Notes: generated by a model from the sequence alone, not told the origin. Positions 1 to 7,740 are shown, counted from the first letter of the stretch. The stretch is 33,436 nt of DNA from an uncultured delta proteobacterium (GCA_947259215.1 CAMYLJ010000043.1:1-33436); one strand, 5' to 3'. A program made the numbers and translations.

Positions 1-256
1 CGAGCTCGGCGACGGTGCGCTCCACCAGCGCGTCGAGCTGCTCGGTCTCCATCACGTCACAGGCCACGGGCAGGGCGCGCCGGCCGAGCGCGCGGATCTC
101 CGCGGCGGCGGAGTCGATGTCGGCCTGGGTGCGCGCCGCCACCGCCACGTCGGCGCCGGCCTCGGCCAGGGCCAGGGCCGAGCCGCGGCCGATGCCCTTC
201 CCAGCGCCGGTCACGATCGCCACCTTCCCGTCGAGCTTGAAGCGGTCGAGGATCAT
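1..256 (-). CDS. SDR family oxidoreductase, partial (C-terminus beyond window edge)
   Basis: The first 85 residues of a classical short-chain dehydrogenase/reductase are visible; the rest runs off the left edge. Near the N-terminus a beta-strand leads into TGAGKGIG, the TGxxxGxG dinucleotide-binding turn of classical SDRs, followed by a helix rich in Ala and Gly and then an ARTQAD segment, where the cofactor 2'-phosphate or hydroxyl is recognised. The Arg after the second strand suggests NADP(H), by inference. The active-site Tyr-Lys lies outside the window. The start is the ATG at 256, preceded by a GGAGA-type site. The LLM oxidoreductase gene ends only 18 bases upstream on the same strand, so the two are probably co-transcribed. 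The substrate is unknown. Confidence 0.88.
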   Translation of the reverse strand, partial: MILDRFKLDGKVAIVTGAGKGIGRGSALALAEAGADVAVAARTQADIDSAAAEIRALGRRALPVACDVMETEQLDALVERTVAEL

Positions 257-274
257 GGGGGTCTCCAATCGGGG

Positions 275-1291
275 CTAGAGCACCAGCTCTGCCATGGTGC
301 GCAGGGTGTTCGCGTCGCCGCCGGCGACGAGGAGCGAGCTGACCGGCGACTCTCGCCAGGCCTGGATGCGCTCCGCGATGCGCTCCCGCGGGCCGCAGAG
401 CGAGATCTCGTCGGCGAACTGGTCGGGCACCGCCGCCACGGCTTCGTTTCGCTTCCCCTGCAGGAAGAGGTCCTGGATCTTCTCGGCCTCGGCGGCGAAG
501 CCCATGCGTCCCATGAGCTCCATGTGGAAGTTCCGTTTCTTGGCGCCCATGCCGCCGACGTAGAAGCCGAGCATGAACTTCACGGGCATCAGCGCCTGCT
601 CGAGGTCGTCGTTCACGTTCACCAGCAGGAACTGGGCGATCTCGAAGCCGGGCTTCATCTCCGCCAGCGAGTCCTGGTACACCTCGGGCCGGAAGGGCGA
701 GTAGTAGAGCGGCAGCCAGCCGTCGGCGATCTCGCAGGCCATGGCCACGTTCTTCGGGCCCTCGGCGCCCAGGTAGATCGGCAGGTCGGCGCGCAGCGGG
801 TGGGTGATCGAGCGCAGCGGCTTGCCCAGTCCCCAGGAGCCTTCGCCGTGATAGGGCAGGGGGTAGTGGGGCCCGTCGTTGCGGACCGGCTTCTCGCGCC
901 GCAGCACCTGCCGGATGATGTCCACGTACTCGCGCGTGCGGGCGAGGGGCTTCGCGAAGGGCCGCCCGTACCAGCCCTCGACGACCTGCGGACCCGAGAC
1001 GCCAAGGCCGAGGATCATGCGGCCGCCGGTCAGGTGGTCGAGGGTGAGCGCCGCCATGGCGGTGGCGGTCGGCGTGCGCGCCGAGAGCTGGCAGACCGCG
1101 GTGCCGAGCTTCACGCGTTCGGTGTGGGCGCCGATCCAGGCCAGCGGCGTGAAGCAGTCCGAGCCCCAGGCTTCCGCGGTCCACACCGAGTCGTAGCCGA
1201 GGCGCTCCGCCTCCTGGGCCAGGCCGACGAAGTCGGGGGGAGGTCCGGCCTGCCAGTAGCCGAGCTGAAGACCGAGCTTGAGATCACTCAC
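275..1291 (-). CDS. LLM class F420-dependent oxidoreductase
   Basis: This 338-residue protein belongs to the luciferase-like monooxygenase superfamily (TIM barrel, F420 or flavin dependent). Visible signatures are the N-terminal strand LKLGLQLGYW, the AEAWGSDCFTPLAWIGAHT segment (about residues 40-56), VKLGTAVCQLSARTPTATAM (60-79) and the LTGGRMILGLGVSGPQVVEGW block (87-107), which is typical of the actinobacterial Rv3520c-like F420 branch. F420 rather than FMN use is inferred from that likeness. The GTG at 1291 was chosen over a TTG 24 bases further upstream because GGAGGG sits about eight bases before it. The gene is divergent from the TetR/P450 pair and is followed by an SDR on the same strand, suggesting a shared oxidative pathway under TetR control. 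Confidence 0.9.
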   Translation of the reverse strand: MSDLKLGLQLGYWQAGPPPDFVGLAQEAERLGYDSVWTAEAWGSDCFTPLAWIGAHTERVKLGTAVCQLSARTPTATAMAALTLDHLTGGRMILGLGVSGPQVVEGWYGRPFAKPLARTREYVDIIRQVLRREKPVRNDGPHYPLPYHGEGSWGLGKPLRSITHPLRADLPIYLGAEGPKNVAMACEIADGWLPLYYSPFRPEVYQDSLAEMKPGFEIAQFLLVNVNDDLEQALMPVKFMLGFYVGGMGAKKRNFHMELMGRMGFAAEAEKIQDLFLQGKRNEAVAAVPDQFADEISLCGPRERIAERIQAWRESPVSSLLVAGGDANTLRTMAELVL

Positions 1292-1348
1292 GGGCGGGTC
1301 CCTCCGGGGCTGCAAGTGCCTGAATTCGGGACGACTTTATCTCAAGCC

Positions 1349-1377
1349 TTGACTCCCGGCGACCGAAGAAGGAAACT
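1349..1377 (+). promoter_or_regulatory. Candidate sigma70-type promoter for the TetR gene
   Basis: TTGACT at 1349-1354 is followed after 17 bases by GAAACT at 1372-1377. The -35 box matches five of six consensus bases, the -10 box only three of six. It lies directly upstream of the regulator and overlaps the dyad at 1374-1391, which would suit repression by a TetR protein. It is a sequence match only. Confidence 0.35.
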
Positions 1378-1391
1378 AGCGCTCGTTCGTT
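1374..1391. promoter_or_regulatory. Candidate TetR-family operator (inverted repeat)
   Basis: AACTAGCG-CT-CGTTCGTT is an 18-base dyad in which the half-sites AACTAGCG and AACGAACG (reading the second on the minus strand) agree at six of eight positions. It sits between the divergent LLM and TetR genes, 19 bases before the TetR start, the usual place for an autoregulatory TetR operator. Binding by the adjacent regulator is inferred. Confidence 0.5.
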
Positions 1392-1410
1392 TTCAAGCCG
1401 AGGTCTTCGC

Positions 1411-2025
1411 ATGTCGGCTGCCGCCGCAGCCCCGATCCGGACCGCCAAGGGCGAGCGCACCGCCGAGCGCATCCTGGACACGGCCGAGGCCCTGTTCGCC
1501 GAGCGGGGCTACGCCGGCACCACCCTGCGCGACGTGGCCAGCGCGGCGGGCCTGCGCATCCCGAGCCTCTACAACCATTTCGCCGGCAAGGATGCGCTCT
1601 ACGCCGCCGTGCTCGAGCGGGGCATCGCGCCGGTGATCGACGCGCTGGTCGCGCCGGACGCCAGCGACGCCGACACCGTGCAGCGCATCTTGGGGCAGCT
1701 CAACCGGCGTCCGAACCTCCCGCGCCTGGTGCAGCAGGAGGTGCTGCGCGGCGGCGAGCACCTGAGTCCCGTGCTGGTCCAGTGGTTCAAGCCGGCTCTG
1801 ACGCAGGCTGAGGAGACCTTGCGGGCCCGACCCGGGTCGCGCCGTTGGAGCGACGAGCAGATTCCGCTGCTGGTGCTGGCGCTCTACCAGGTGGTGGTCG
1901 GCTACTTCGCGATCGCGCCGTTGATGAAGGCCCTGAACGGCGAAGACCTGCTCGAATCGGAAGCCCTGGCGCGGCAGACGCGCTTCTTCGCAGACCTGGT
2001 TGCAGCGCTGCTGCCCGAGGAATGA
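1411..2025 (+). CDS. TetR/AcrR family transcriptional regulator
   Basis: This 204-residue protein has a canonical N-terminal TetR DNA-binding domain: RTAERILDTAEALFAERGY (about residues 16-34), TTLRDVASAAGL (37-48) as the helix-turn-helix, then PSLYNHFAGKDALYAAVLE (51-69), which is the family's strongest signature. The C-terminal two thirds is the variable all-helical ligand-binding and dimerisation region and does not reveal the ligand. The gene is ten bases upstream of a P450 on the same strand and divergent from an LLM oxidoreductase, so it probably represses one or both through the dyad at 1374-1391. A fatty-acid or steroid-like ligand would suit the neighbours but is not shown by the sequence. 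Confidence 0.93.
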   Translation: MSAAAAAPIRTAKGERTAERILDTAEALFAERGYAGTTLRDVASAAGLRIPSLYNHFAGKDALYAAVLERGIAPVIDALVAPDASDADTVQRILGQLNRRPNLPRLVQQEVLRGGEHLSPVLVQWFKPALTQAEETLRARPGSRRWSDEQIPLLVLALYQVVVGYFAIAPLMKALNGEDLLESEALARQTRFFADLVAALLPEE

Positions 2026-2035
2026 GGAGCTCCCC

Positions 2036-3280
2036 ATGGTACACGTCGACATCGATTACCTGGAATCGCGCCACTGGGACCGCGAGGCCATGCACGAGCG
2101 CTTCCGCTGGCTGCAGCAGAACGATCCCGTCTACTGGGCGGAGAAGAGCCAGTGCTGGGTCCTGACGAAGTACCAGGACGTGATGGACGCCTCCAAGGAC
2201 CAGGGTCGCTTCACCTCCGAGCACGGCGTGCGCGCCAACGTCCCGGTGAAGTTCGGGCTGATCGACGAGGGCGAGCCCCGTCACACCCAGCTGCGCAAGC
2301 TGCTGAACCGTGGCTTCACCCCGCGCATGGTGAAGGTCTGGGAACAGAAGTTCCAGGCGCTCTGCGACGACGTGATCGGAGAGGTCGCTCCCCGGGGCGA
2401 AGCGGACTTCGTGCACGACGTGGCGGTTCCCCTCCCCCTGCTGCTCATCGCCGAGATGATCGGGATCCGCAAGCAGGACCGCGCGCGCTTCCACCACTGG
2501 TCCGACGCCATGATCGCCGGCGACGGCAACTTCGACAAACCGGAGATCATCGCCAAGGCCGGGCAGGCCTTCGTGGAGTACTCCCAGTACGTCACGGAGA
2601 TCATCGAGGAGCGGCGCAGCGAGCCGCGGGACGACTTCGTGAGCATCCTGGTGAACGCCAAGGACGAGGGCCTCCTCACCACCTACGACGAGCAGCCCGA
2701 GCTCTTCTCGCCCGTCGATGCGGACATGGAGCTGGCCAACGACGAGCTGATCAAGCTGCTGGTGGTGCTGCTCGTCGCGGGGAACGAGACGACCCGAAAT
2801 GCCATGTCGGGCGGCATGGAGCTCCTGATCGAGCATCCCGAGGCCCGGCAGAGACTGATCGAGGACCCGGAGCTGATGAACCCGGCCGTGGAGGAGATGC
2901 TGCGGCTGGTGTCGCCGGTGCACAGCTTCTCGCGCACGGTGACCCGCGACCTCGAGTTCGGCGGCAAGGCCATGAAGGAGGGCCAGAAGATCCTGCTGGT
3001 CTACCCGGCTGCCAACCGCGACCCCGAGGTGTTCGAGAACCCCGAGGTCTTCGACATCGACCGCAACCCCCACCAGCTGGCCTTCGGCATCGGCCCCCAC
3101 TTCTGCCTGGGGGCCAACCTGGCGCGCATGGAGCTGCGGATCGCCTTCCGCGAGCTGCTGCGCCGCATCCCGGACATGCAGTACGCCACGGGCGGCCCGG
3201 AGTTCCAGCCCTCCGCCCTCGTCCGCACCATGCTCCGCATGCACGTCCGCTTCACCCCCGAACGCCGCGCGGCGGCGTAA
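2036..3280 (+). CDS. Cytochrome P450
   Basis: This is a complete 414-residue bacterial class I P450, a soluble haem monooxygenase needing a ferredoxin and reductase that are not in this window. The I-helix oxygen-activation motif is AGNETTR (residues 248-254), the K-helix ExxR is E287-R290 (EEMLR), and the haem-ligand loop FGIGPHFCLGANLAR (350-364) carries axial Cys357. The substrate is unknown; the overall look is of the actinobacterial CYP124/125/142-like type acting on steroids or branched lipids, which is a guess. The ATG at 2036 follows GAGGAG at a proper distance and lies ten bases after the TetR stop, so the two genes form an operon. An upstream in-frame start would extend into the TetR gene without a binding site. 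Confidence 0.95.
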   Translation: MVHVDIDYLESRHWDREAMHERFRWLQQNDPVYWAEKSQCWVLTKYQDVMDASKDQGRFTSEHGVRANVPVKFGLIDEGEPRHTQLRKLLNRGFTPRMVKVWEQKFQALCDDVIGEVAPRGEADFVHDVAVPLPLLLIAEMIGIRKQDRARFHHWSDAMIAGDGNFDKPEIIAKAGQAFVEYSQYVTEIIEERRSEPRDDFVSILVNAKDEGLLTTYDEQPELFSPVDADMELANDELIKLLVVLLVAGNETTRNAMSGGMELLIEHPEARQRLIEDPELMNPAVEEMLRLVSPVHSFSRTVTRDLEFGGKAMKEGQKILLVYPAANRDPEVFENPEVFDIDRNPHQLAFGIGPHFCLGANLARMELRIAFRELLRRIPDMQYATGGPEFQPSALVRTMLRMHVRFTPERRAAA

Positions 3281-3298
3281 CGCGTCCGTCTCGTGCGC

Positions 3299-3463
3299 GG
3301 GGCGGGTGGGTGGCTGCCTCCAGCGTTGTCCTCGCTCGCCGACAATCGGTGGTGTGCGTCTGGAGGCCACGCCGCCGCCTCCGGGTTCGCCGGGTCGGCT
3401 TCGCGTGCGCGTACGCCCTGCTCTCGCTGCGGATTACGCCTCCGGCAGCCACCCACCCGCCCC
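3299..3463. repeat. Inverted-repeat element A (20-bp perfect arms, 125-nt interior)
   Basis: Bases 3299-3318 (GGGGCGGGTGGGTGGCTGCC) are exactly the reverse complement of 3444-3463. The complementarity continues imperfectly outward to about 3280 and 3480. The interior carries a 16-base core at 3323-3338 and GCGTCTGGAG at 3356-3365, both of which recur in opposite orientation in element B. No reading frame with coding character is present. It lies immediately after the P450 stop codon, between convergent genes. Confidence 0.8.
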
Positions 3464-3570
3464 GACGTGAGCTGACGCGTCACGCATGGTGGGAAGGCTA
3501 GTCGGTTGGTGAGACGTCGAGCGCCGCGGCGAAGTCTGCGGCCCGAGCCCGTTGGCGTTCGCCCCACGCC

Positions 3571-3680
3571 GCGCCGGGCGGGCCGGTCCCTGCGGCGTAA
3601 GCGTCGGCGTGAGCTCCAGACGCGAACCGCCGACCCACGTCGAGCGAGGACAACGCCGCAGGGACGGGCCCGCCCGGCGC
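3571..3680. repeat. Inverted-repeat element B (28-bp arms with one mismatch), homologous to element A
   Basis: Bases 3571-3598 pair with 3653-3680 at 27 of 28 positions (mismatch at 3585). On the minus strand the interior repeats element A's core: the 16 bases GCGTTGTCCTCGCTCG (3641-3656) and GCGTCTGGAG (3614-3623), separated by 17 bases in both elements. The outer arms differ in sequence from those of element A, yet each element's arms complement each other. Together A and B fill the 450-base gap between the convergent P450 and serine hydrolase genes; no gene is visible there. Confidence 0.8.
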
Positions 3681-3732
3681 GCGCAAAGAGACAGCCCCCC
3701 GACGCGCAAGGGCGCAGGCACCGCCGTAGCGG

Positions 3733-4956
3733 TCAGTCGTCGATGGAGCCGTAGACGATGGATTTGAGCTGGCCGCGGAAGTTGAAGCTGCCCGACGGGA
3801 AGAGCTGGGTCAGGTAGATCACGATCAGCTCCTCGGCCGGGTCGATCGAGAAGATCGTGCTGGCGGCGCCGCCCCAGGCGAACTCGCCCGGCGACCCCAC
3901 CACGCCCGCGCGCACCGGATCCAGGGTCACCGCGAAGCCGAGGCCGAAGCCGGCGCCGGGAAGCGCGATCTCCGTGTAGTTGCCCAGGGCCGCGCTGGCC
4001 ATGTCGCGGCCGTCCGTCAGGTGGTTGCGGGTCATCAGCTCGAGGGTCTTGCGCGAGAGGATGCGGGTCCCGTCGAGGCTCCCGCCGCCGAGCAGCATGC
4101 GGCAGAAGCGCAGGTAGTCGTGGGCGGTAGAGACCAGGCCGCCGCCGCCGCCGAGGAAGCGCGGCGGGCGCCGGTAGCTGCTGCGCTCGGGGTCGTCCAT
4201 CAGCACGGTCTTGCGGCCGGGCGCGCGCTGGTAGCAGGCGGCGAAGCGCTCGAGCTTCTCTTCCGGCACGTGGAAGTCCGTGTCCTCCATGCCCAGGGGG
4301 CCGAAGAGGTGGCGGCGCAGGTAGTCGTCCAGGGTCTCGCCGGAGAGCATCTCCACCAGGCGCCCGCAGACGTCGCTGGCGATGGAGTAGTTCCAGGCGC
4401 TGCCGGGCTGGAACTCCAACGGCAGCTCCGCCACCCGCCCGATCAGGTCCTCCAGGGTGCCGGGGAAGCTCTTGCCGAAGCTTCCGATCGCGAGCTCGCG
4501 GTACGCCGCATCCACCGGCGTCTGCATCATGAAGCCGTAGGTGAGTCCGGACTGGTGGGTCAGGAGATCGCGGATGCGCATGGGGCGCTCGCACGGAACC
4601 GTCTCGAAGTCCGGCCAGTCGCCGCGCTTGTAGACCCGCAGCTGGCGCCACTCGGGCAGGAACTTGTGCACCGGGTCGTCGAGCTGGAAGTGCCCGTGCT
4701 CGTAGAGCTGCATCAGCGCCACCGAGGTGACGGGTTTCGTCATCGAGTAGATGCGGAAGATCGTGTCCTCGGCCATGGGCTTGCCGCGCTCGCGGTCGGC
4801 GAGGCCCAGCGGCGACAGCCAGGCGATCTCGCCGCGGCGGTACACCAACGTGAGGGCGCCCGCGATCTTGCCGGGGTCGAGGTAGCGGCGCTTCAGGTGG
4901 GCGTCGATGCGGGCCAGGCGCTCGCTCGAGAGGCCAACGTCTTCGGGGCGTGCCAT
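3733..4956 (-). CDS. Serine hydrolase of the class C beta-lactamase/esterase family
   Basis: This 407-residue protein has the beta-lactamase/DD-peptidase fold. The nucleophile motif SxxK is S71-M-T-K74, in the context FRIYSMTKPVTSVALMQL typical of EstB-like esterases. The tyrosine motif, usually YxN or YSN, reads Y190-S-I, and the third strand motif is represented by WGGAAST near the C-terminus rather than KTG. Such changes are common in the esterase branch, so hydrolysis of esters or beta-hydroxyacyl substrates is likelier than antibiotic resistance. No signal peptide is visible, suggesting a cytoplasmic enzyme. The ATG at 4956 was chosen because homologues begin with a short helix before LSSERLARIDAHL; a longer frame would run into the upstream gene. 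It sits 25 bases after that gene on the same strand. Confidence 0.92.
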   Translation of the reverse strand: MARPEDVGLSSERLARIDAHLKRRYLDPGKIAGALTLVYRRGEIAWLSPLGLADRERGKPMAEDTIFRIYSMTKPVTSVALMQLYEHGHFQLDDPVHKFLPEWRQLRVYKRGDWPDFETVPCERPMRIRDLLTHQSGLTYGFMMQTPVDAAYRELAIGSFGKSFPGTLEDLIGRVAELPLEFQPGSAWNYSIASDVCGRLVEMLSGETLDDYLRRHLFGPLGMEDTDFHVPEEKLERFAACYQRAPGRKTVLMDDPERSSYRRPPRFLGGGGGLVSTAHDYLRFCRMLLGGGSLDGTRILSRKTLELMTRNHLTDGRDMASAALGNYTEIALPGAGFGLGFAVTLDPVRAGVVGSPGEFAWGGAASTIFSIDPAEELIVIYLTQLFPSGSFNFRGQLKSIVYGSIDD

Positions 4957-4981
4957 GGCCGGGGATGCTACCACGCGCCCG

Positions 4982-5332
4982 TCAGGCTGCGGCGAGGCCC
5001 GGGACGGCGGACGGCTCCACCACCACGCGCCACTCGTCGTTGTCGTGCCAGGCGTCGAGGAGCACCGGGATGCCGTGGCTCGCGACGGAGGCCACGGCTT
5101 CTGCCGCGGGCGCATCGAACAGGTTTGGCAGCAGCTCCGGAGCCAGGGCATGGGCTGCCAGGTACAGGCACCAATTTCCGGGGTGCAGGAACTGGTCCAG
5201 CAGCCGGCCGTCGTCCACGTGACGGGGGACCGTCCAGGTATCCCGGGCCGCCAGGATCCAGGTGCCAGGGAGCTCCCAGTCGTGGGGGTTCTCGCTGTAG
5301 ACGAGGTAGGCGTTCCAGGGGAGGGCGCGCAC
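4982..5332 (-). CDS. Hypothetical protein, probably 5'-truncated by a palindromic repeat
   Basis: The frame from a GTG at 5332 gives 116 residues (PWNAYLVYSENPHDWELPG near the start) with no family I recognise. The same frame stays open upstream to a stop at 5441-5443, and residues encoded between 5333 and 5416 (YALARALWPPFVRTRRL and following) look like real protein, yet no ATG, GTG or TTG occurs there. The open frame runs straight into the palindrome at 5418-5486. The simplest reading is that the repeat replaced the original start, leaving either a truncated product from 5332 or a dead gene. It lies between the nitronate monooxygenase and serine hydrolase genes in the same orientation. Codon use resembles the neighbours. 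Confidence 0.5.
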   Translation of the reverse strand: MRALPWNAYLVYSENPHDWELPGTWILAARDTWTVPRHVDDGRLLDQFLHPGNWCLYLAAHALAPELLPNLFDAPAAEAVASVASHGIPVLLDAWHDNDEWRVVVEPSAVPGLAAA

Positions 5333-5417
5333 GGCGCCGAAGACCCGCTCCTGACGTTCGATCAGGCGACGCGTGCGGACGAAGGGAGGCCAGAGCGCCC
5401 GGGCGAGCGCGTAGATC

Positions 5418-5486
5418 GTAGGGGACGTTGGTTCAGTAGTTCAGGGACTGGTGCAGTTCCTGAACTACTGAACCAACGTCCCCTAC
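5418..5486. repeat. Palindromic extragenic repeat, copy 1 (complete hairpin)
   Basis: Bases 5418-5450 pair with 5454-5486 over 33 positions with one G-T pair (5446/5458) and a three-base loop GTG. It begins GTAGGGGACGTTGGTTCAG. It shares its arm with the repeats at 32494 and 33398. The TAG stop codon of the nitronate monooxygenase gene (5485-5483 on the minus strand) lies inside its edge. It may act as a terminator or be a REP-type mobile repeat. Confidence 0.9.
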
Positions 5487-6604
5487 AGCTCGGGCTGGAT
5501 GGCGTTCAGGTGCTCTACCGCGTCGACGTACTGCTCGACCATGCGCTGGATCACCTCGCGCACCGGCTCCACCGCGTTGATCTCGCCCACGATCTGGCCG
5601 ACCGGATTGAACGCCACGTTCTTCGCCTTGTCGGCGTAGCGATGGGTCCGCGAGACCGCCTCGGCGGTCACCATGAACTGGAGCGGCATCCCCAGCGGGT
5701 CCGGCGTGTCCGGGCGTCCCCAGGCCTCGGTCCAGTCGTTGCGCAGCATGCGGCACGGCTTGCCGGTCCAGGAGCGCGAGCGCACGGTGTCGCGGCTCGT
5801 GGCATCGACGTAGGTCTGCTTCTCCGCGGGCTCGGCGGCCGCCTCTTCGACGGCCAGCCAGAGCGATCCGGTCCACACGCCCTGGGCCCCCATGGCGAGC
5901 GCTGCGGCCATCTGGCGCCCGTTGCCGATGCCGCCGGCCGCGAGCACGGGCAGCGGCGCCACGGCCTCGATCACCTGGGGCCACAGCACCATGCTGCCGA
6001 TGTCGCCGGTGTGCCCGCCGCCCTCGGTGCCCTGGGCGATGATGAAGTCGAGCCCGGCCGCCTTGTGGGCCAGGGCGTGCTTCACGGTGCCGCAGAGCGC
6101 CCCCACCAGGCGGCCGGTGTTCTGGATCTCCTTCACCACGTCGGCAGGCGGCGTGCCGAGCGCGTTGGCGACGAGCTTGACCTTGTCGCTCTTCAGCGCC
6201 TGCTCGACCTGGGGCCCGGCCGTGGTCGCCGTCCAGCCCAGGAGCTCGCGGGTCTCGGTGCCCTTGGGCAGCTCGGGCACGCCGGCGTCGGCCAGGAGCT
6301 TCTTCGCGAAGTCGCGGTGCTCCCGGGGCACCATGGCCTTGAGCTTCGCTTCCAGCTCGGCGGCGTCGAGCTCCTCGCCCTTCCCCTCGTACTTGCCGGG
6401 GATCACGATGTCGATGCCGTAGGGCTTGTCCGTGTGCTCGTCGATCCACTTCATCTCGACGGCCATCTGCTCCGCGCTGAAGCCCACGCAGCCCAGCACG
6501 CCGATGCCGCCGGCGTTGGACACGGCGGCCACCACGTCGCGGCAGTGGGTGAAGGCGAAGATCGGGAACTCGATGCCGAGCTTCTCGCAGAGTTCGGTTC
6601 GCAT
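5483..6604 (-). CDS. Nitronate monooxygenase / 2-nitropropane dioxygenase family FMN enzyme
   Basis: This 373-residue TIM-barrel flavoprotein matches the nitronate monooxygenase family. It shows the N-terminal strand IEFPIFAF, SNAGGIGVLG (29-38), the signature QGTEGGGHTGD (191-201) with H198 at the position of the catalytic base, and the FMN-phosphate loop AAGGIGNGRQMAAALAMGAQGV (222-243). Family members oxidise nitronates such as propionate 3-nitronate, but many act as enoyl reductase-like enzymes, so the substrate is open. The ATG at 6604 has a GGGAGA site; the ATG at 6637 has none. The stop TAG is formed by the first bases of the palindromic repeat, leaving the gene end flush with it. Confidence 0.93.
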   Translation of the reverse strand: MRTELCEKLGIEFPIFAFTHCRDVVAAVSNAGGIGVLGCVGFSAEQMAVEMKWIDEHTDKPYGIDIVIPGKYEGKGEELDAAELEAKLKAMVPREHRDFAKKLLADAGVPELPKGTETRELLGWTATTAGPQVEQALKSDKVKLVANALGTPPADVVKEIQNTGRLVGALCGTVKHALAHKAAGLDFIIAQGTEGGGHTGDIGSMVLWPQVIEAVAPLPVLAAGGIGNGRQMAAALAMGAQGVWTGSLWLAVEEAAAEPAEKQTYVDATSRDTVRSRSWTGKPCRMLRNDWTEAWGRPDTPDPLGMPLQFMVTAEAVSRTHRYADKAKNVAFNPVGQIVGEINAVEPVREVIQRMVEQYVDAVEHLNAIQPEL

Positions 6605-6699
6605 GGGGGTCTCCCGGATGGATGGGAAGCCCAGCATAGCGCGGAAGTGAAACGTGTTCTAGTCCCGCTGCCGGGCGCGTCGCATGCTACTCCTCCGGC

Positions 6700-7740
6700 A
6701 TGGGGGATCCGGAGCGCGCCCTGGAGGCGTTCGCGATCGGCGACGCCCGGCTGGAGCCGATCCGCAGCGGGCTGATCCACCAGAGCTTCGCGGTGGAGGC
6801 GGCGAGGGGCCGCTACGTGCTCCAGCGCGTGAACCCGATCTTCGACGCCGGCGTCCACGAGAACATCGCGGCCGTCAGCGAGCACCTGTGCCGAAAGGGC
6901 GTCGAGACCCCGCGGCTGCGAGCGACCCCCGGCGGCGCACTCTACGTGGACCTGGGCGACGCCGGACGCTGGCGCGTCCTGACCCGGATCGCGGGCGTCT
7001 CCTTCGACCGCTGTACGGACCCGGCCCAGGCCCGCTCCGCCGGCGCCCTGCTGGCGCGCTTCCACACGGCCCTGGATGACCTGGACCACCGCTTTCGCGA
7101 TCTCGGCTTCCGCTACCACGACCACGCCCACCACCTGGCCGAGCTGGCGCGCGCCCTCGACGAGCACGCGGGCCACCGCCTGTACGACGCGGTGGCGCCC
7201 CTGGCCGAGAGCATCCTCGAGGCGGCGGCCCGCGCGCCGCTGCAGGAGGGGCTGCCCTCCCGCGTGATCCACGACGACCTGAAGTTCAGCAACGTGCTCT
7301 TCGCCGGCGAGTCCGGCGGCGACCGCGCGCGCGCCGTCGCCCTGATCGATCTGGACACCGTGACCCGGGCGCCCCTCTGGCGCGAGCTCGGGGACGCCTG
7401 GCGCTCCTGGTGCAACCGCGCCGGCGAGGACGAGCCGGAGGCCCGGCTCGACCTGGAGCTTCTGCGGGAGTCGGCCGCCGGCTACGTCGGGGCGGTCGGG
7501 TTCGCGATCGGAGCCGAGGAACGGGAGGCTTGCGCTGGGGGTCTCGAGGCCATGAGCCTCCAGCTCGCCGCGCGCTTCGCCACCGACGCCCTGGACGAGA
7601 GCTACTTCGGCTGGGACCCGGCCCGCTTCGCGGCGCCGGGCGAGCACAACCGCGTGCGTGCGGTGGGCCAGCTGTCGCTGTATCGCCAGGCTGAGGCGGC
7701 GCGCCCGGAGCTGGTGCGTCTGCTCCGCACGGCGGGATAG
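6700..7740 (+). CDS. Phosphotransferase of the aminoglycoside phosphotransferase (APH) fold
   Basis: This 346-residue kinase-like protein has the APH/choline-kinase catalytic core. RYVLQRVNPIFD (about 38-49) followed by HENIAAVSEHL is the ATP-binding lobe, and resembles the sugar-kinase (N-acetylhexosamine 1-kinase-like) branch more than antibiotic kinases. The catalytic loop is HDDLKFSNVLF (191-201), with D193 and N198 in the HxDxxxxN positions, and the metal-binding segment is LIDLDTV (215-221). It most likely phosphorylates a small hydroxylated metabolite or sugar; the substrate is not evident. It is divergent from the nitronate monooxygenase gene and stands alone on the plus strand. The ATG at 6700 has no strong ribosome binding site in view. 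Confidence 0.88.
   Translation: MGDPERALEAFAIGDARLEPIRSGLIHQSFAVEAARGRYVLQRVNPIFDAGVHENIAAVSEHLCRKGVETPRLRATPGGALYVDLGDAGRWRVLTRIAGVSFDRCTDPAQARSAGALLARFHTALDDLDHRFRDLGFRYHDHAHHLAELARALDEHAGHRLYDAVAPLAESILEAAARAPLQEGLPSRVIHDDLKFSNVLFAGESGGDRARAVALIDLDTVTRAPLWRELGDAWRSWCNRAGEDEPEARLDLELLRESAAGYVGAVGFAIGAEEREACAGGLEAMSLQLAARFATDALDESYFGWDPARFAAPGEHNRVRAVGQLSLYRQAEAARPELVRLLRTAG

Noticed and set aside
3299-3463. Element A as an ordinary intrinsic terminator
   Set aside because: The arms are separated by 125 bases and no T-tract follows the second arm, unlike a rho-independent terminator.
3281-3730. Integron attC sites as an explanation for the paired inverted repeats
   Set aside because: No GTTRRRY and RYYYAAC core pair is found at the element ends, and no integrase or cassette array is present.
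3733-4956. Antibiotic-resistance beta-lactamase
   Set aside because: No signal peptide, YSI instead of YxN and no KTG motif; the esterase branch fits better.
6604-6637. Upstream ATG at 6637 as start of the nitronate monooxygenase
   Set aside because: It has no ribosome binding site, while ATG 6604 has GGGAGA and begins where family members begin.
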